This document shows, piece by piece, positions 1 through 12,005 of a DNA stretch of 64,000 bases. Origin of the DNA: Erinaceus europaeus (lineage: Eukaryota; Chordata; Mammalia; Eulipotyphla; Erinaceidae). The notes beneath the pieces are model-generated. The model worked only from the letters and a program-made list of their open reading frames with translations. It was not told the DNA's origin and ran no database searches. Every line of letters begins with the position of its first letter. Position 1 is the first letter of the stretch. The DNA is taken from positions 69,687,115-69,751,114 of the forward strand of contig NC_080179.1 of NCBI RefSeq assembly GCF_950295315.1, read 5' to 3'. Both the position numbers and the translations under genes were made by a program.

Positions 1-2034
1 ATAGATGCAGAGAAAGCCTTTGACAAAATCCAACACCCATTCATGCTCAAAACTCTACAAAAAATGAGAATAGATGGGAAATTCCTCAAGATAGTGGAGT
101 CTATATATAGCAAACCTACAGCCAACATCATACTCAATGGAGAGAAGCTGAAAGCATTCCCCCTCAGATCAGGGACTAGACAGGGCTGCCCACTGTCACC
201 GTTACTCTTCAACATAGTATTGGAAGTTCTTGCCATAGCAATCAGGCAAGAGAAAGAAATCAAAGGAATACAGATTGGAAGGGAAGAAGTCAAGCTCTCA
301 CTATTTGCAGATGATATGATAGTATACATAGAAAGACCTAAAGAATCCAGTAGAAAATTACTGGAAGTTGTTAGGCAATATAGCAAGGTATCAGGCTACA
401 AAATCAATGTACAAAAATCAGTGGCATTTCTTTATGCAAACACTAAATCTGAAGAAGAAGACATCCAGAAATCACTCCCATTTACTGTTTCAGCAAAATC
501 AATCAAATACCTAGGAATAAAGTTGACCAAAGAAGTGAAAGACTTGTATGCTGAAAACTATGAGTCGCTACTCAAGGAGATAGAAACAGATACCAAGAAA
601 TGGAAAGATATCCCATGCTCATGGATTGGAAGAATAAATATCATCAAAATGAACATTCTCCCCAGAGCCATATACAAATTTAATGCAATACCCATCAAAG
701 TTCCACCAAGCTTCTTTAAGAGAATAGAACAAACACTACAATCATTTATCTGGAACCTGAAAACACCTAGAATTGCCAAAAACATCCTAAGGAAAAGAAA
801 CAGAAATGGAGGCATCACACTCCCAGACCTTAAACTATATTATAAAGCCATCATCATCAAAACAGCATGGTACTGGAACAAAAATAGGCACACAGACCAG
901 TGGAACAGAATTGAAAGCCCAGAAGTAAATCCCAACACCTATGGACATCTAATCTTTGATAAGGGGGCCCAAAGGATTAAATGGAAGAAGGAGGCTCTCT
1001 TCAATAAATGGTGCTGGGAAAACTGGGTTGAAACATGCAGAAGAATGAAATTGAACCACTTTATCTCACCAGAAACAAAAATCAACTCCAAATGGATCAA
1101 AGACCTAGATGTCAGACCAGAAACAATCAAATACTTAGAGGAAAACATTGGTAAAACACTTTCCCATCTACACCTCAAGGACATCTTTGATGAATCAAAC
1201 CCAATTGCAAGGAAGACCAAAGCAGAAACAAACCAATGGGACTACATCAAATTGAAAAGCTTCTGCACATCCAAAGAAACTATTAAACAAACAGAGAGAC
1301 CCCTCACAGAATGGGAGAAGATCTTCACATGCCAGACATCAGACAAGAAACTAATCACCAAAATATATAAAGAGCTCAGCAAACTTAGCCGCAAAAAAGC
1401 AAATGACCCCATCCAAAAATGGGCAGAGGAAATGAACAAAACATTCACCACAGAGGAGATCCAAAAGGCTAACAAACATATGAAAAACTGCTCTAGGTCA
1501 CTGATTGTCAGAGAAATGCAAATTAAGACAACACTAAGATACCACCTCACTCCTGCAAGAATGGCATACATCAAAAAGGACAGCAGCAACAAATGCTGGA
1601 GAGGATGTGGGGACAGAGGAACCCTTTTACATTGCTGGTGGGAATGTAAATTGGTACAGCCTCTGTGGAGAGCAGTCTGGAAAACTCTCAGAAGGCTAGA
1701 CATGGACCTTCCATATGACCCAATAATTCCTCTCCTGGGGTTATACCCCAAGGACTCCATAACACCCAACCAAAAAGAGGTGTGTACTCCTATGTTCATA
1801 GCAGCACAATTCATAATAGCTAAAACCTGGAAGCAACCCAGGTGCCCAACAACAGATGAATGGCTGAGAAAGCTGTGGTATATATACACAATGGAATACT
1901 ATGCAGCTATCAAGAACAATGAACCCACCTTCTCTGACCCATCTTGGACAGAGCTAGAAGGAATTATGTTAAGTGAACTAAGTCAGAAAGTTAAAGATGA
2001 GTATGGGATGATCCCACTCATCAACAGAAGCTGA
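1..2034 (+). CDS. L1 ORF2 protein, C-terminal half (5' end outside window)
   Basis: This is the L1 retrotransposon ORF2 protein, which nicks target DNA and reverse-transcribes L1 and SINE RNA. The frame is open from base 1, with the conserved [14 protein letters not shown] segment, to a stop at 2034. That gives 677 visible residues of about 1,275 in the family. Seen here are the RT motif [12 protein letters not shown] near residue 60, the catalytic FADD motif at residues 102-105, and a Cys/His cluster (C-x3-C-x8-C-x3-C with a His) near residues 532-549. The endonuclease and the first RT blocks would lie upstream of the window. There are no frameshifts or stops, so the copy is young. The first ATG (43) is internal and not a true start. 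Whether the whole element is intact cannot be judged here. Confidence 0.93.
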   Translation: MDAEKAFDKIQHPFMLKTLQKMRIDGKFLKIVESIYSKPTANIILNGEKLKAFPLRSGTRQGCPLSPLLFNIVLEVLAIAIRQEKEIKGIQIGREEVKLSLFADDMIVYIERPKESSRKLLEVVRQYSKVSGYKINVQKSVAFLYANTKSEEEDIQKSLPFTVSAKSIKYLGIKLTKEVKDLYAENYESLLKEIETDTKKWKDIPCSWIGRINIIKMNILPRAIYKFNAIPIKVPPSFFKRIEQTLQSFIWNLKTPRIAKNILRKRNRNGGITLPDLKLYYKAIIIKTAWYWNKNRHTDQWNRIESPEVNPNTYGHLIFDKGAQRIKWKKEALFNKWCWENWVETCRRMKLNHFISPETKINSKWIKDLDVRPETIKYLEENIGKTLSHLHLKDIFDESNPIARKTKAETNQWDYIKLKSFCTSKETIKQTERPLTEWEKIFTCQTSDKKLITKIYKELSKLSRKKANDPIQKWAEEMNKTFTTEEIQKANKHMKNCSRSLIVREMQIKTTLRYHLTPARMAYIKKDSSNKCWRGCGDRGTLLHCWWECKLVQPLWRAVWKTLRRLDMDLPYDPIIPLLGLYPKDSITPNQKEVCTPMFIAAQFIIAKTWKQPRCPTTDEWLRKLWYIYTMEYYAAIKNNEPTFSDPSWTELEGIMLSELSQKVKDEYGMIPLINRS

Positions 2035-3391
2035 CTTAGAAGATCTGAAAGGGAAACTAAAAGCAGGACCTGATCAAATTGTAAGTAGGGCACCAAAGTA
2101 AAAACCCAGTGGTGAGGGGTAGACATGTAGCTTCCTGGGCCAGTGGGGGGTGGGAGTGGGCGGGAGGGATGGGTCACGGTCCTTTGGTGATGGGAATGGT
2201 GTTTATGTACACTCCTAGCAAAATGTAGACATATAAATCAGTAGTTAATTAATATGAGAGGGGGAAATCAATTGTATGTCTCAAAGGTTCTCAAAAGACA
2301 AACTTGAATCTTTTAAATAGATAGGCTACATATTTGATATGCGGACTCTCTCAAAAGTCTAGACCAAGTAGATTAGAAGCTTCCAATAGCACAGCTATAT
2401 ACAAGATACTGGGTACTGTACAGAAAACCATAACAAAGGGACTTTTCAAAGTTAACCCTATTAACAAATAATGTGATGATAATATTAACTATTGATTGTC
2501 TTTTTGAACCCTAAGACAGCAGGAACCTCACATCTTCACTATAGAGCCCCTACTTCCCTCAGTCCTGGCACCCTTGGATAGGGCCCACTTTCCCGTATGC
2601 ATCTCCCAATCCAAACCAAATAATATTGCATCCGCCGATCACAACCTAACCAAAGCAACGATTGCCATCTCAACATGCTTCACCTCAGACTGTATCCAGA
2701 GACTTCACGTGTGGAATGACAACCCTTCAGCTTCATTACTCGGGTGAGACCTTTCCTTTAATAGTACACTCTAATTTCATCTCAGGTAGTTCACTTTCTA
2801 ACAAAGTCCCATAACCTAGACATACAACAGTTTCTGTGAGAGAGAGCTTATGTTCACACGTATCCATAAACTACTGCAAAATATATACCTGAAAGCAGGA
2901 TTACACTAGAGTTTGCAGTGAGTACCTCCCTAACACTTCCTCTCCACTATTCCAAACTTGGGATCCATGATTGCTCAACAAATTGTTTGGCTTTGTATGT
3001 TAACTCTCTTTTCAATCACCAGGTTCCAGATGCCACCAGGATGCTGACTAGGCTTCCCTGGATTGAAGACCCCACCAATGTGTCCTGGAGCTCAGATTCC
3101 CCAGAGACACACCTTACTAGGGAAAGAGAGAGGCAGACTGGGAGTATGGACCGACCAGTCAACGCCCATGTTCAGCGGGGAAGCAATTACAGAAGCCAGA
3201 CCCTCTACCTTCTGCAACCCTCAACGACCCTGGGTCCATGCTCCCAGAGGGCTAGAGAATGGGAAGGCTATCATGGGAGAGGGTGGGTTATGGGGATTGG
3301 GTGGTGGGAATTGTGTGGAGTTATACCCCTCCTACCTTATGCCTTTGTTCACTAATCCTTTCTTAAATAAAAAATTAAAAAAAAAAAAAAA
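1..3391 (+). mobile_element. Young L1 (LINE-1) element, 3' half with poly-A tail
   Basis: ORF2 is followed by a 3' UTR of about 1.34 kb (2035-3367) and an A-rich tail to 3391. The 3' UTR ends with the signature GGTGGTGGGAATTG-like block near 3300 and a TAAATAAA signal. It is almost identical to 45324-48600. It extends left beyond the window, so its 5' end and TSD are not visible. Confidence 0.95.
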
Positions 3392-3551
3392 TTTAAACAT
3401 TTTAATAATAGTAAGTATACAAAATTATATACATTATTTACATTATATGTATTTATTGTATATGAAAATACAGTACAAAATAAAAATTTTATTAAAGTAA
3501 AATATTTTAAAATAATAATTTAAATAGTTTTTTAAAATAATAGAATAAAAT

Positions 3552-3828
3552 AGAGGCCAGGTGGTGGTACACCTGGTAGAGTACACATACTATTATGTGT
3601 GAGGTTCAAGTCCATGATCCCAACTGCAGGAGAGAAGCTTCAGGAAGAGTTGAGCAAGAATGGAGCAGTGCTACAGATATCTCTCTTCCTCTCCTTTTCC
3701 ATTTCTGTTTCTGTCATAAAAAACAAGGAAAAAATGAACTTAAACAAATAATGATCACTGGGAGCGGTGGAGTTGTCATGCACCAAGTCTCAGGGATAAC
3801 CTTGTGACAGTTAATTAAAAAAAAAAAA
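3552..3828 (+). mobile_element. Older tRNA-derived SINE (type 2), diverged
   Basis: The head reads GGTGGTACACCTGGTAGAG, followed by a B-box-like GGTTCAAGTCC, a CT-rich middle and an A tail at 3816-3828. It resembles the copies at 19605 and 51039. The part after 3735 is poorly conserved. Confidence 0.7.
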
Positions 3829-3833
3829 ACAGG

Positions 3834-4085
3834 GGAGTCAGGCGCGCGGTAGCCAGTGGGTTAAACACAGGTGGTGCAAAGCACAAGGACCATCTTAAGG
3901 ATGCCGGTTGGTGCCCCCGGCTCCCCATCTGCAAGGGGAGTCCCTCCACAAGCAGTGAAGCAGGTCTGCAGGAGTCTTTCTCTCCCCTTCTCTGTCTTCC
4001 TCTCCTCCATTTTTCTCTGTCCTATCCAACAACAACAACAATAACTACAACAATAAAAACAAACAAGGGAAAAAGTGAAATGAAA
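3834..4085 (+). mobile_element. tRNA-derived SINE, near full length
   Basis: Head GCGCGGTAGCCAGTGGGTTAA (A-box region), then a mutated B-box, the CTCCCCATCTGCA block, the CT-rich stretch, TCCTATCCAACAACAACAAC and an A-rich tail. It sits directly behind the older SINE. Confidence 0.9.
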
Positions 4086-4479
4086 GTCTCCATTTGCCAT
4101 CTGTTCACCCAATAATTTGATAATCTTTTAACATCTTCTGAGGGTCAGGTCTGTATACTTTCTGTTGTGATTATGTAAAATAATCATGATATGCCCGCAT
4201 ACTTTTTTTTTCACACCCCATTATGTCACAGTTACATTTCTTTGTCAATCAAAACATATTTAACTTACTCTTGTTTTTATGACCACAGATTTCTGCAGGA
4301 CAGAACAGAATTTACTTACAAGGTGAAAGAAAGATTTAAATCATCTGGAGAGAAACCAGAGTATGGAATGTAATTTACGTAACTAGCACATTATTAATAG
4401 GTATTTAGATTCCCTTCAATTTTCCCCAACATAACAATTCTGCCATAAACATTAAAATGTATGTTTCTCTGTACAAGCA

Positions 4480-4706
4480 CTTTTTATTTTTTTATTTATA
4501 AAATGGAAATATTGACAAGACCACTGGATAAGAGCAGTACAATTCCACACAGTTCCCACCACCAGAATTCCATATTCAATCCCCTCCCTTGATAGCTTTC
4601 CTATTCTTTATCCCTCTGGGATCATGGACCTAGGATCTCTGGGGTGCAGAAGGTAGAAGGTCTGGCTTCTGTAATTGCTACTCCGCTGAACATGGGCATT
4701 GACACA
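4480..4706 (-). mobile_element. L1 3' UTR terminal fragment, older lineage
   Basis: Reverse complement of the L1 3' end: TTTATTTATAAAATGG, then the CAGTTCCCACCACCAGAATTC block, then GGGGTGCAGAAGGTAGAAGG. It matches 55060-55280 and the reverse complement of 36850-37080. It stops abruptly at 4706. Confidence 0.85.
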
Positions 4707-4986
4707 ACTACCAAGTACTAAGCACTTAGTTCTGTTAGAACTTCTGGTAGACTATTGTTTTGTTTTCCTCACATGGATGTGACAGGCAAACAAAGGAAAG
4801 ATAAATTGAGGAGAGACACAACATAACTGCTTCACTCTGTATAAGTGTAAATGTGCCTTGTTGAATTCTAATTATATAATAATAGTGTGTGTTAAATATA
4901 ATTAGTAGATCCTTAGAAGACTTTAAACCAAGTTTTAATGAAAAAATTCTATGATTTATGTATCTTACTGCCATAAGCCATGTAAT

Positions 4987-5035
<49 letters not shown>

Positions 5036-5059
5036 GAAGGAAATGATGGTAGGAAAAAT
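4707..5059. other. Unique stretch with a (GA)n run
   Basis: Holds AT-rich sequence without recognised homology and a (GA)n microsatellite at about 4990-5036. No gene seen. Confidence 0.6.
4990..5036. repeat. (GA)n microsatellite
   Basis: About 23 uninterrupted GA units. Confidence 0.95.
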
Positions 5060-6405
5060 AGTCTGGTAGTGACTAAAGAGTCATCATTAAAGTATGCCAG
5101 TCTCTTGCCCTTATTCAGCTTTTGTAGTCCTTGCTTTGTCTGACAAGGGTTAGCTTTGGAGTGATTGAGGAATGTGTAATAGGAGGTAGGTGAGGAGGGT
5201 ATCTAGGTCTAAGTAGAAACTTTAAAAAAAATTTCTTTATTGGGGAATTAATGTTTTACATTCGACAGTAAATACAGTAGTTTGTACATGCATAACGTTT
5301 CTCAGTTTTCCATATAACAATACAACCCCCACTAGGTCCTCTGTCAGCCTTCTTCGACCTGTTAAGTAGAAACTGTTTCATAAGGTCCTTTAAGGTGTCC
5401 TTTTTTAGGTCTTTCTACTTGCTTTCTTCATTTATTGACTCACTGCAAACTATTGTGCATTTTTACTTTAAGGTATATATTTTCCCCTAACTTATGGGTA
5501 CATGTACATATGCCCTGTCTCATGGGCCCTGGTCTATATCTAGGTTTTGAAGTTTTGTTAAGAAGTGCACCACTCGAAATGGAATTAAGGAGTCCTATGA
5601 GCTAGGAAAGGTCTCACCAGAGTCATGAAGCTGAAGGGTTTACATTCCACACCTGATGTCTCTAGACACAGTCTGAGGTGAAACATGCCGAGGTAGAACT
5701 GGTAGCATTGTTTAGGTTGGGATCAGCAGATGCAGTATCAATTGGTACGAAGTAAGAGAAGCATGCAGGAAAGTGAACCCCACCCTAGAGGTTTCAGTAC
5801 TGGGAGATGTATGGACTTAATAGAGAAAGAAGGTTCCTGATGTTTAAGAATTTAAGAAGACAATAGATAGTTATTGTTATAACCAAACTATTTGACAACT
5901 GGGTTAACTTTGAAAATGCTTTTGTTAGCATTTGCTGTATCATACAAGACCTCACCATAAATTATGTCCTTTTATGCTATTTACATATAGCTGTATCTTA
6001 TAAAGTAACATCACCAGTTGCTTCTGTTCTCCCTGGTCTAAATTTTTAGAAGATTTAATATTTCGAAGAACATGTCATTATTAGAAATCTGTTAACACTT
6101 TGAGCCCACAGTTCTATTCAATCTGATTACCAATATGAAGTTTTAAGTGCTTAGATTGAAGGAACTTATACTCAGAGATACGGTCTATGCATCAAAAAGG
6201 TTTTGAGACATTAAATCCATTTTCCCCTCTCATATGAATTAAATAGTGATTTCTGAGGCTACAAGTTAATAGGAGTATAGATTAACACCATTCCTACAAA
6301 CAAAGGTCTGTGTCTCCCCCCACCACCTCCAGTGAAGCTGAACATCTACCCTCACCCTCCACCCAGAGATTTTTACTTTGGTGCCCTACTCCAAGCAATT
6401 TCTAA
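5060..6405 (-). mobile_element. Old L1 3' UTR fragment, inverted
   Basis: Matches the reverse complement of the 3' UTR at 34805-35830. Shared blocks include GAGTCATCATTAAAGTATGC, GGTGAGGAGGGTATCTAGG, the AGAGTCATGAAGCTGAAGGG region and, at the far end, CTCTCATATGAATTAAATAG and GTGCCCTACTCC. It is interrupted by another L1 tail at 5222-5362. The ORF-like stretch at 6332-6520 is part of it, not a gene. Confidence 0.8.
5222..5362 (-). mobile_element. L1 tail (second 3'-end type) nested in an older L1
   Basis: Inverted copy of the L1 3' end also seen at 29540-29690 (TTTCTTTATTGGGGAATTAA, then ATTCGACAGTAAATACAGTAG). It is flanked by a perfect 12-bp TSD, TAAGTAGAAACT, at 5210-5221 and 5363-5374. 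Confidence 0.9.
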
Positions 6406-7691
6406 GAATGAATTATATTGCAAGCTACTATTAAAAAATAACACCTCTGAACACCCTACCCTGACCTCTATTCAAATACACCCACTTTTAAAGGATAAAA
6501 ATGTGAGACAACTTCTTTAAGGCCTTCGAAAACTTATTTTTTTTCCAACTTTGCTCTGACAGTTGTCTAGTTTTAAGTCAGCTAGTGCACTATAAAGTCA
6601 ACTAAAAATAAATACAACTACTTATACTAGCTCCATACTTCTTTCATGATACAGGCTATTAAATACAATTGGAAGGCTAACCTACCATTAAGAAACAATG
6701 ACGTCTTGTCATACTTGTCACATGTCAGTCCTATTTTGGACATTTCTCAGTCTTTTCCAACCCAACTCTCCTCGGCTCAGTTCAATCCTTTATCAATATT
6801 CTTCTGAAAAAACACAACTCCTACTTTTTTTTTCTTTTCTTTTTTTTTTCTTCTTTTTTTTTCTTTGCAAATGTTTCTCTAGTATTGCATCCCAAGAAAG
6901 ACAGAAGATAAGCTCAAGTAGCTTGTTTTTCCTGAAGAAGAAGAAAAAGGAGAAGGAGAAGGAGGAGGAGAAGGAGAGGTGAGAGAAGGAGAAGGAAAAA
7001 ATGAAGTAAAATTGTCTATACCTGTAGTTGTAAGCAATCAGAGATTTGTTTTTAAATAGCTCCAGGGGATTTCGCCATCTGACTCCTATTAAGTGGAAAC
7101 TGCTGAGGTAATCTCTCCATGTGACATTACAAATATTAGCTTCCCGTCCAGCTTTGTTTGAAGCTTGTCTGCATTTCTTTTGTTGCTGGAACAAGAACTG
7201 TAAATCTGGAAAGGATTTTTGGGATTAATCAATTCTACCTTCTAATTTCACAGATGAAAAAAAAAATCTTCTAGAGGTTGTTACAGACCATGGGATGATT
7301 GTGTGGGAATTTGAATCATCTGATCCACTGACTTTACTTAAAGGCTGACTGGGAATCTAAAGATATATTCTCAGGTACTATCAACATAAAGATGAAAGAG
7401 AACTGAGGAAACTTGAAGATATAATCTAGATTATAGAAATTTATTTCTTCAGTGTGTGTTTTTTAAATTCTGAATTATTCCTGACTTTGAATGAGCAGTA
7501 GACAAGTTACAAGATGATGTGAACAGCTCTACTGGTATTTTGAAAACTAATAATTGTCAGTAACATTGAAGTCTTTGTAATTTGCAAAAAAATGAAATTC
7601 TCACACATTTTATTGGTTCATTCCACTTAATTTGAGCAAGTGAGATAACATTTTCATGCTAAGATTTTGTGTTTCCTTGTTAAAAATTCCC
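6406..7691. other. Unique AT-rich sequence with facing pyrimidine and purine tracts
   Basis: No gene or clear mobile element. It contains a T/C-only tract at about 6824-6866 and a GA-rich tract at about 6938-6990. Short open frames here (6698-7194, both strands) are made of these tracts. Confidence 0.6.

Positions 7692-7720
<29 letters not shown>
7692..7720. repeat. (GATA)n microsatellite
   Basis: About seven GATA units. Confidence 0.95.
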
Positions 7721-7722
<2 letters not shown>

Positions 7723-7964
7723 GATTTAACTATGGTCTACAAGATCATAAAATTATGGGGATGTAGTTGCACACCTTACCTACCACCAAAATTTTGTGTC
7801 CGCTCCTTTTCAGCTCCAACTCCTATAGTTCTCAGAATATCTGAGAGATATCAATAATTTGGTTACAGCTTTTTTTCCCACTTTTTCTTTTTCTCCTTTT
7901 CCTCCCCCTCCTACTTCACCTTCTGTTTTTTCTTTGTATGTTTGTATACTATAATTACTGAAAA

Positions 7965-8116
7965 TAAAAGGGGATATTTTGTTATTTTTATTTGTTTATG
8001 TGTTTTCATCAGAGCACTGTTCTGCTCTTGTTTGTGAGGTGCAGGGGACTGAATCTGTGAGCTTAAAACCTCAGGCATAAAAATGGTTTGCTTAACCATT
8101 GTGCTATTTCCCCAGC
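7965..8116 (-). mobile_element. Old SINE remnant, inverted
   Basis: A degraded reverse copy: T-rich start, then TGCAGGGGACTGAATC (B-box side), CTTAACCATTGTGCTATTTCCC (A-box side). It resembles other old inverted SINEs at 50130 and 60535. Confidence 0.5.
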
Positions 8117-10274
8117 CAGGTTTTTTGCTTTAATATTGTAGTTTTTGGTATAGAATAAATAATTTTCTTTGTATCTTCTGGTTACTTGTGTTGCAATTAA
8201 ATACTTTAATACCTTACTAGAATCACACAGGGCATATGACATACTTTATAAACTGCCTCTGCTCTTTAATAATCTGTTCAGGTGGAGAGAGAATATTTGG
8301 TATCATTCACCTATGATTCATGATCTTCTGACTTTGTATTTGTGGTGGTCATGGTGATCCAGATATTAGGGGGAAAAAGAACAAACTTATTTCAGGTCAA
8401 TTCTGTTTTATCTTTTTTTTTTTTTTAGCATCTATTATAATTTCAGCAGAGTACTGTGAAAATAAAAGCTTCATACAGTTTTTTTTCCCTTCAAGGAGGG
8501 TCAAGTATGGGACTAACTAAAGCAAATCCCATGAATATGAATCTTATAAACAGGTGTTACCTGTTTGAATCTGACATTTTCCTAGAAAGTATGTACTTTT
8601 CAAAAGTATTTCTCTTAAGAAACTGAGTAATCACACATTTAAAGTTACAGATCACAATTTCATCTCCAGGTTCTTTTGTATTTTCCTTTCTTCTGTTTTC
8701 AATGTATTTGGCTCACTGAATTGATAACTGATAGTCTCCATGTTACTACACACCAGTGTTTATCATGGTAGAAAGATGTTATAGTCAACTATCTGTGTTA
8801 TTTCTTCTTTGTACTTCTTTAGGGGTATTTCATTGTGTGACAGCAAAGACAAATGTATCTATTAGAAACAGAGTTTGTATTAACTAGATGTTGCAAAGGG
8901 GAAGAACAACACTACCCCAAATTGTTCAAACAACAAAAGAGAAACAACAGGAAAAAAAAAAGTTGGCATTTGCACACCTTTTTTTAACATTTGCTCCTTC
9001 ATAGAATAAAAAAAAAAAACAAAAAACAGTCTGGAGGAATTGTGAACAAAAGGTCTAACTGCCAAACATTTTCTATGAGTGTTTGAAAGGAAGTGACAGG
9101 GTAGATTTATTGAGCCTGGACAAAACATATGGGGCTCACATTTTCAGTTTGTTTAAGCCTAAATGCTCATTTAGAGTCTGAATTTAGTAATGACACCATG
9201 GACTTTTTCACGTATGCTAAGTAGAGGGCAGTGATGAGCTCATGAAAAACAATCAACTGGAGAAAAGCATAGTTAGAAATTCAAGTTTGAAGGCCTACCC
9301 CATGCAGATATTCTATTGCTAGGTATCTATCTGTAAGATTACCTACAAAGAGAAGAGTCAGCACCCAAAATTATAGCTTAGTGTCCAGCAGGGTCTTTTA
9401 AAGAGGCTGTATTTGTGAGGAGAGTGACACTGATGATAGAAAGATAAATAGGTTCTTCAAATCTGAAAGAGATGGAGGGAGGGAATTAGGCACAACTGTC
9501 GGCAATATTCAACACTATGACTGTTTTTTCTTGTAAAGATGGAAGCCATTAGGTTTCAAAGCATGTGGTTTCAATGGTGCATACTTGATTTATGACTAAG
9601 AATTCTTTCTCTTCATGCCATATTAGCACCCTCATATAATTAAATACTTTCCCTTTTGAAACATAGGTAGAACAGACATCTGGTTTACTAAAGTTGTGAA
9701 TGTGGAATTCGCAATATGGAGCACTGAGATGTTTACTTTCTTAAATTTACCAGGGCCAAAATGTCTTTCCACTAAATTTTGCAGTTGCAGCCATAAGGTT
9801 GGCTTCAACAGCTTGGATAAGGCTTAGTTTCATCTGCACATCTTGCCAGAATGACATGGGTGTGTGAGCTTAGTTCGATTTACCTGGCTCTGAACCTGAG
9901 CACATAATAGGAATGCAAATCTGGGCTGCATTTTTTTTTACCATAAAAGGCATGATCATAAATTCCGAAGCTGATTATTCATTTCGTGACGTGGACTAGC
10001 AATGCTACTACTTTTTTGTGGCCTGCTTCTTCTCTCACAAGACTTAAAACTTCTCTACTTCTCTGGAAACTTGTCAGCACAAGCCCACAAACATCAACCC
10101 ATGTAAACGTGTCATTAAAAATTATATTCTAATCCTTTAGCATATAATTATAGGGAGTGTTATTCTCCCGTCACAGGCAAGACCATGAAGATCAAGAGGT
10201 TGACAGCCTCATTCTTCCCTTGATGCATTTCCATTTTTGGAAGTAACCCTCTCACTTTCTGCTTCACATACAGG
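8117..10274. other. Unique intergenic sequence
   Basis: No coding region. A faint L1-like stretch near 9290-9330 (a block like ATTGCTAGGTATCTATCTG) could be an ancient ORF2 remnant. Poly-T and poly-A runs occur near 8409-8426 and 8949-9025. Confidence 0.5.

Positions 10275-10312
<38 letters not shown>
10275..10312. repeat. (CA)n microsatellite
   Basis: About 19 CA units. Confidence 0.95.
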
Positions 10313-10313
<1 letters not shown>

Positions 10314-12005
10314 TAAAAGGATGGTGTCTGGAAGCAAGAACTTCATTAAATAATTATCAAATTAGAAAATTACACATCCAAATATCCCGCACATTTATAA
10401 TAAGGTGAGATAGACATGTGCTGGCATGTTTATATAGGATACGCAGTCTCTGGCACCTGCACATGAGCATGGTTGTCTCATACAGCACAATTAGAGAAAA
10501 TTATATAGCCAACCAACTAGTCTTCAGAGCAGTTCCCTTCATATTATCTTTCTTCTTTGCTCAAAAGTTCTCAATAACCCACCACCACCTTTACTTTTCT
10601 GCAATCTCTTCTTACTTCCTCCCTTCAGCTGGTTTGTCAGCAGCCTCGACATTCTAGGCTTTCTTACAAGGGCCACCTCCCCCCTCCCCCTTTAGCTCTG
10701 CTCATCTGCCCATCCCCTTCCCAGTCTCGGCTACCTCAGATACTGGGCATAATTCCAACTGCTGTGGGTGGACAAAGCAGTTACATAGAAACTCTTATGG
10801 AAATAAAGAAGGCTCCCTGTCTGATGTCATGGACATCCCTGGGCCTCTGCTGGCTCTCTCCATCTGTTTGTCCCTTGGTCCCAACGAAGAGAATATGTCA
10901 TTACTCTGAGCAACAATTCGGTTGCCAAATGAGCCTTCCGTTCCAGCTCACTGACTTACAGAGAGCCCAATGTAGTCAGAACACTAACTTCCAGAGCCCA
11001 TTTCTACCTCATGAGAAAGGAGAGGTTTGTATTCACTGGGAAGACAACATTCAGGGCTAAGCTCAGTCAGCCTTGTGCATCGAGCAATACTGAGGAGCCT
11101 GCCTCTGTCATGACACGCCTGAGTGCTGAGGCAGGCGATGGGACACCCGAGTCCTCCAGCTGAAGGCAATATCCTAAACTGGCAGAGTCTGCTCTCCCAG
11201 CTGCCACTCAGCAGGCTGTTTTCATAGCCTGGCCAGACCCAGGAGCCACGCACTCTGCCATCATTATAGGCTGAGCTACCCTCAGCCTATAACAGAGGCT
11301 GCTAATTATTTAGATAGCCCTGCATGGCACACTCACACTGGATGATGTTAAGGTGGGCATTTCTCCAAGCTCTTTCTCCCTCCCTGCACTGTTTCTCTCT
11401 TCTCTGTGAACCTAGTGGGGCTATTTTGAGGCTTCTATTCCCTAGGGCAGAAATTCACTATTTCTCTTTCATTATCACATCCTAAAAGGGACATTTAAGG
11501 TAGTGTTTTCCTAATACATTTTTCAGTCCATGACATTTCTTTGCAACATGACAGTTTAATATGTTATGCACTCTATAGCAGTTTATCTACTATGTAGATC
11601 TTTGTTTTTATATTTTACCTGGATTTGGGTGTTTCTATTCCTTAAGGATCAATCTTCCCCTTTCGGAGGTGGTATAATGTCCATTACAGTACATTGTCAG
11701 GATATTCTGAATCTCTGTGCACTGACTCTTAAGTTTGGCATGACTGAGCTGTCTCTCTAGCGCTTGGACCACCAACCTCTGATATTCTCCAATGAGCAGA
11801 ACCTTGATACATTTCCTCAGTTGTAGTTTCTTGTGGATTCTGCATCCTCTCAACATTAAGGAAGCACAAGCAGTGTTTGAGGACATAGGCAAGACTGCAC
11901 TGGAGGTGGGAATAGTCCAAACATCCTGTCTCTAGAACGTTCCTGGGGTGTTAACCCTTGGTCACTCTAGAGGCTTCTCCTGATCTCTGGATTACTGTTG
12001 TCTCA
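10313..12005. other. Unique, GC-richer block without repeats
   Basis: The longest recognisable repeat-free block with near-normal GC lies at about 10650-11330. It holds no long ORF with gene-like features. The open frames at 10764-11060(+), 10984-11253(-) and 11635-11892(-) show no family I know. It could be a conserved noncoding element, which only alignment can show. Confidence 0.4.
11264..11292. other. Perfect 12-bp inverted repeat (hairpin) with 5-nt loop
   Basis: TTATAGGCTGAG (11264-11275), loop CTACC, CTCAGCCTATAA (11281-11292). It is followed at once by an AT-rich CTAATTATTTAG motif of homeodomain/MEF2-like type. Function unknown. Confidence 0.6.

Noticed and set aside
1242..1889. 215-codon minus-strand ORF, repeated at 46453-47100
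   Set aside because: It is the antisense of L1 ORF2 and is present in both copies only because the copies are nearly identical. No known domain.
3063..3500. Second open frame of 145 codons overlapping the L1 3' end
   Set aside because: Runs through the poly-A tail into flanking AT-rich DNA; not preserved as such in the other copy.
11635..11892. 85-codon minus-strand ORF, first thought a small-gene retrocopy
   Set aside because: I found no convincing family match; a weak likeness to ENY2 did not hold along its length.
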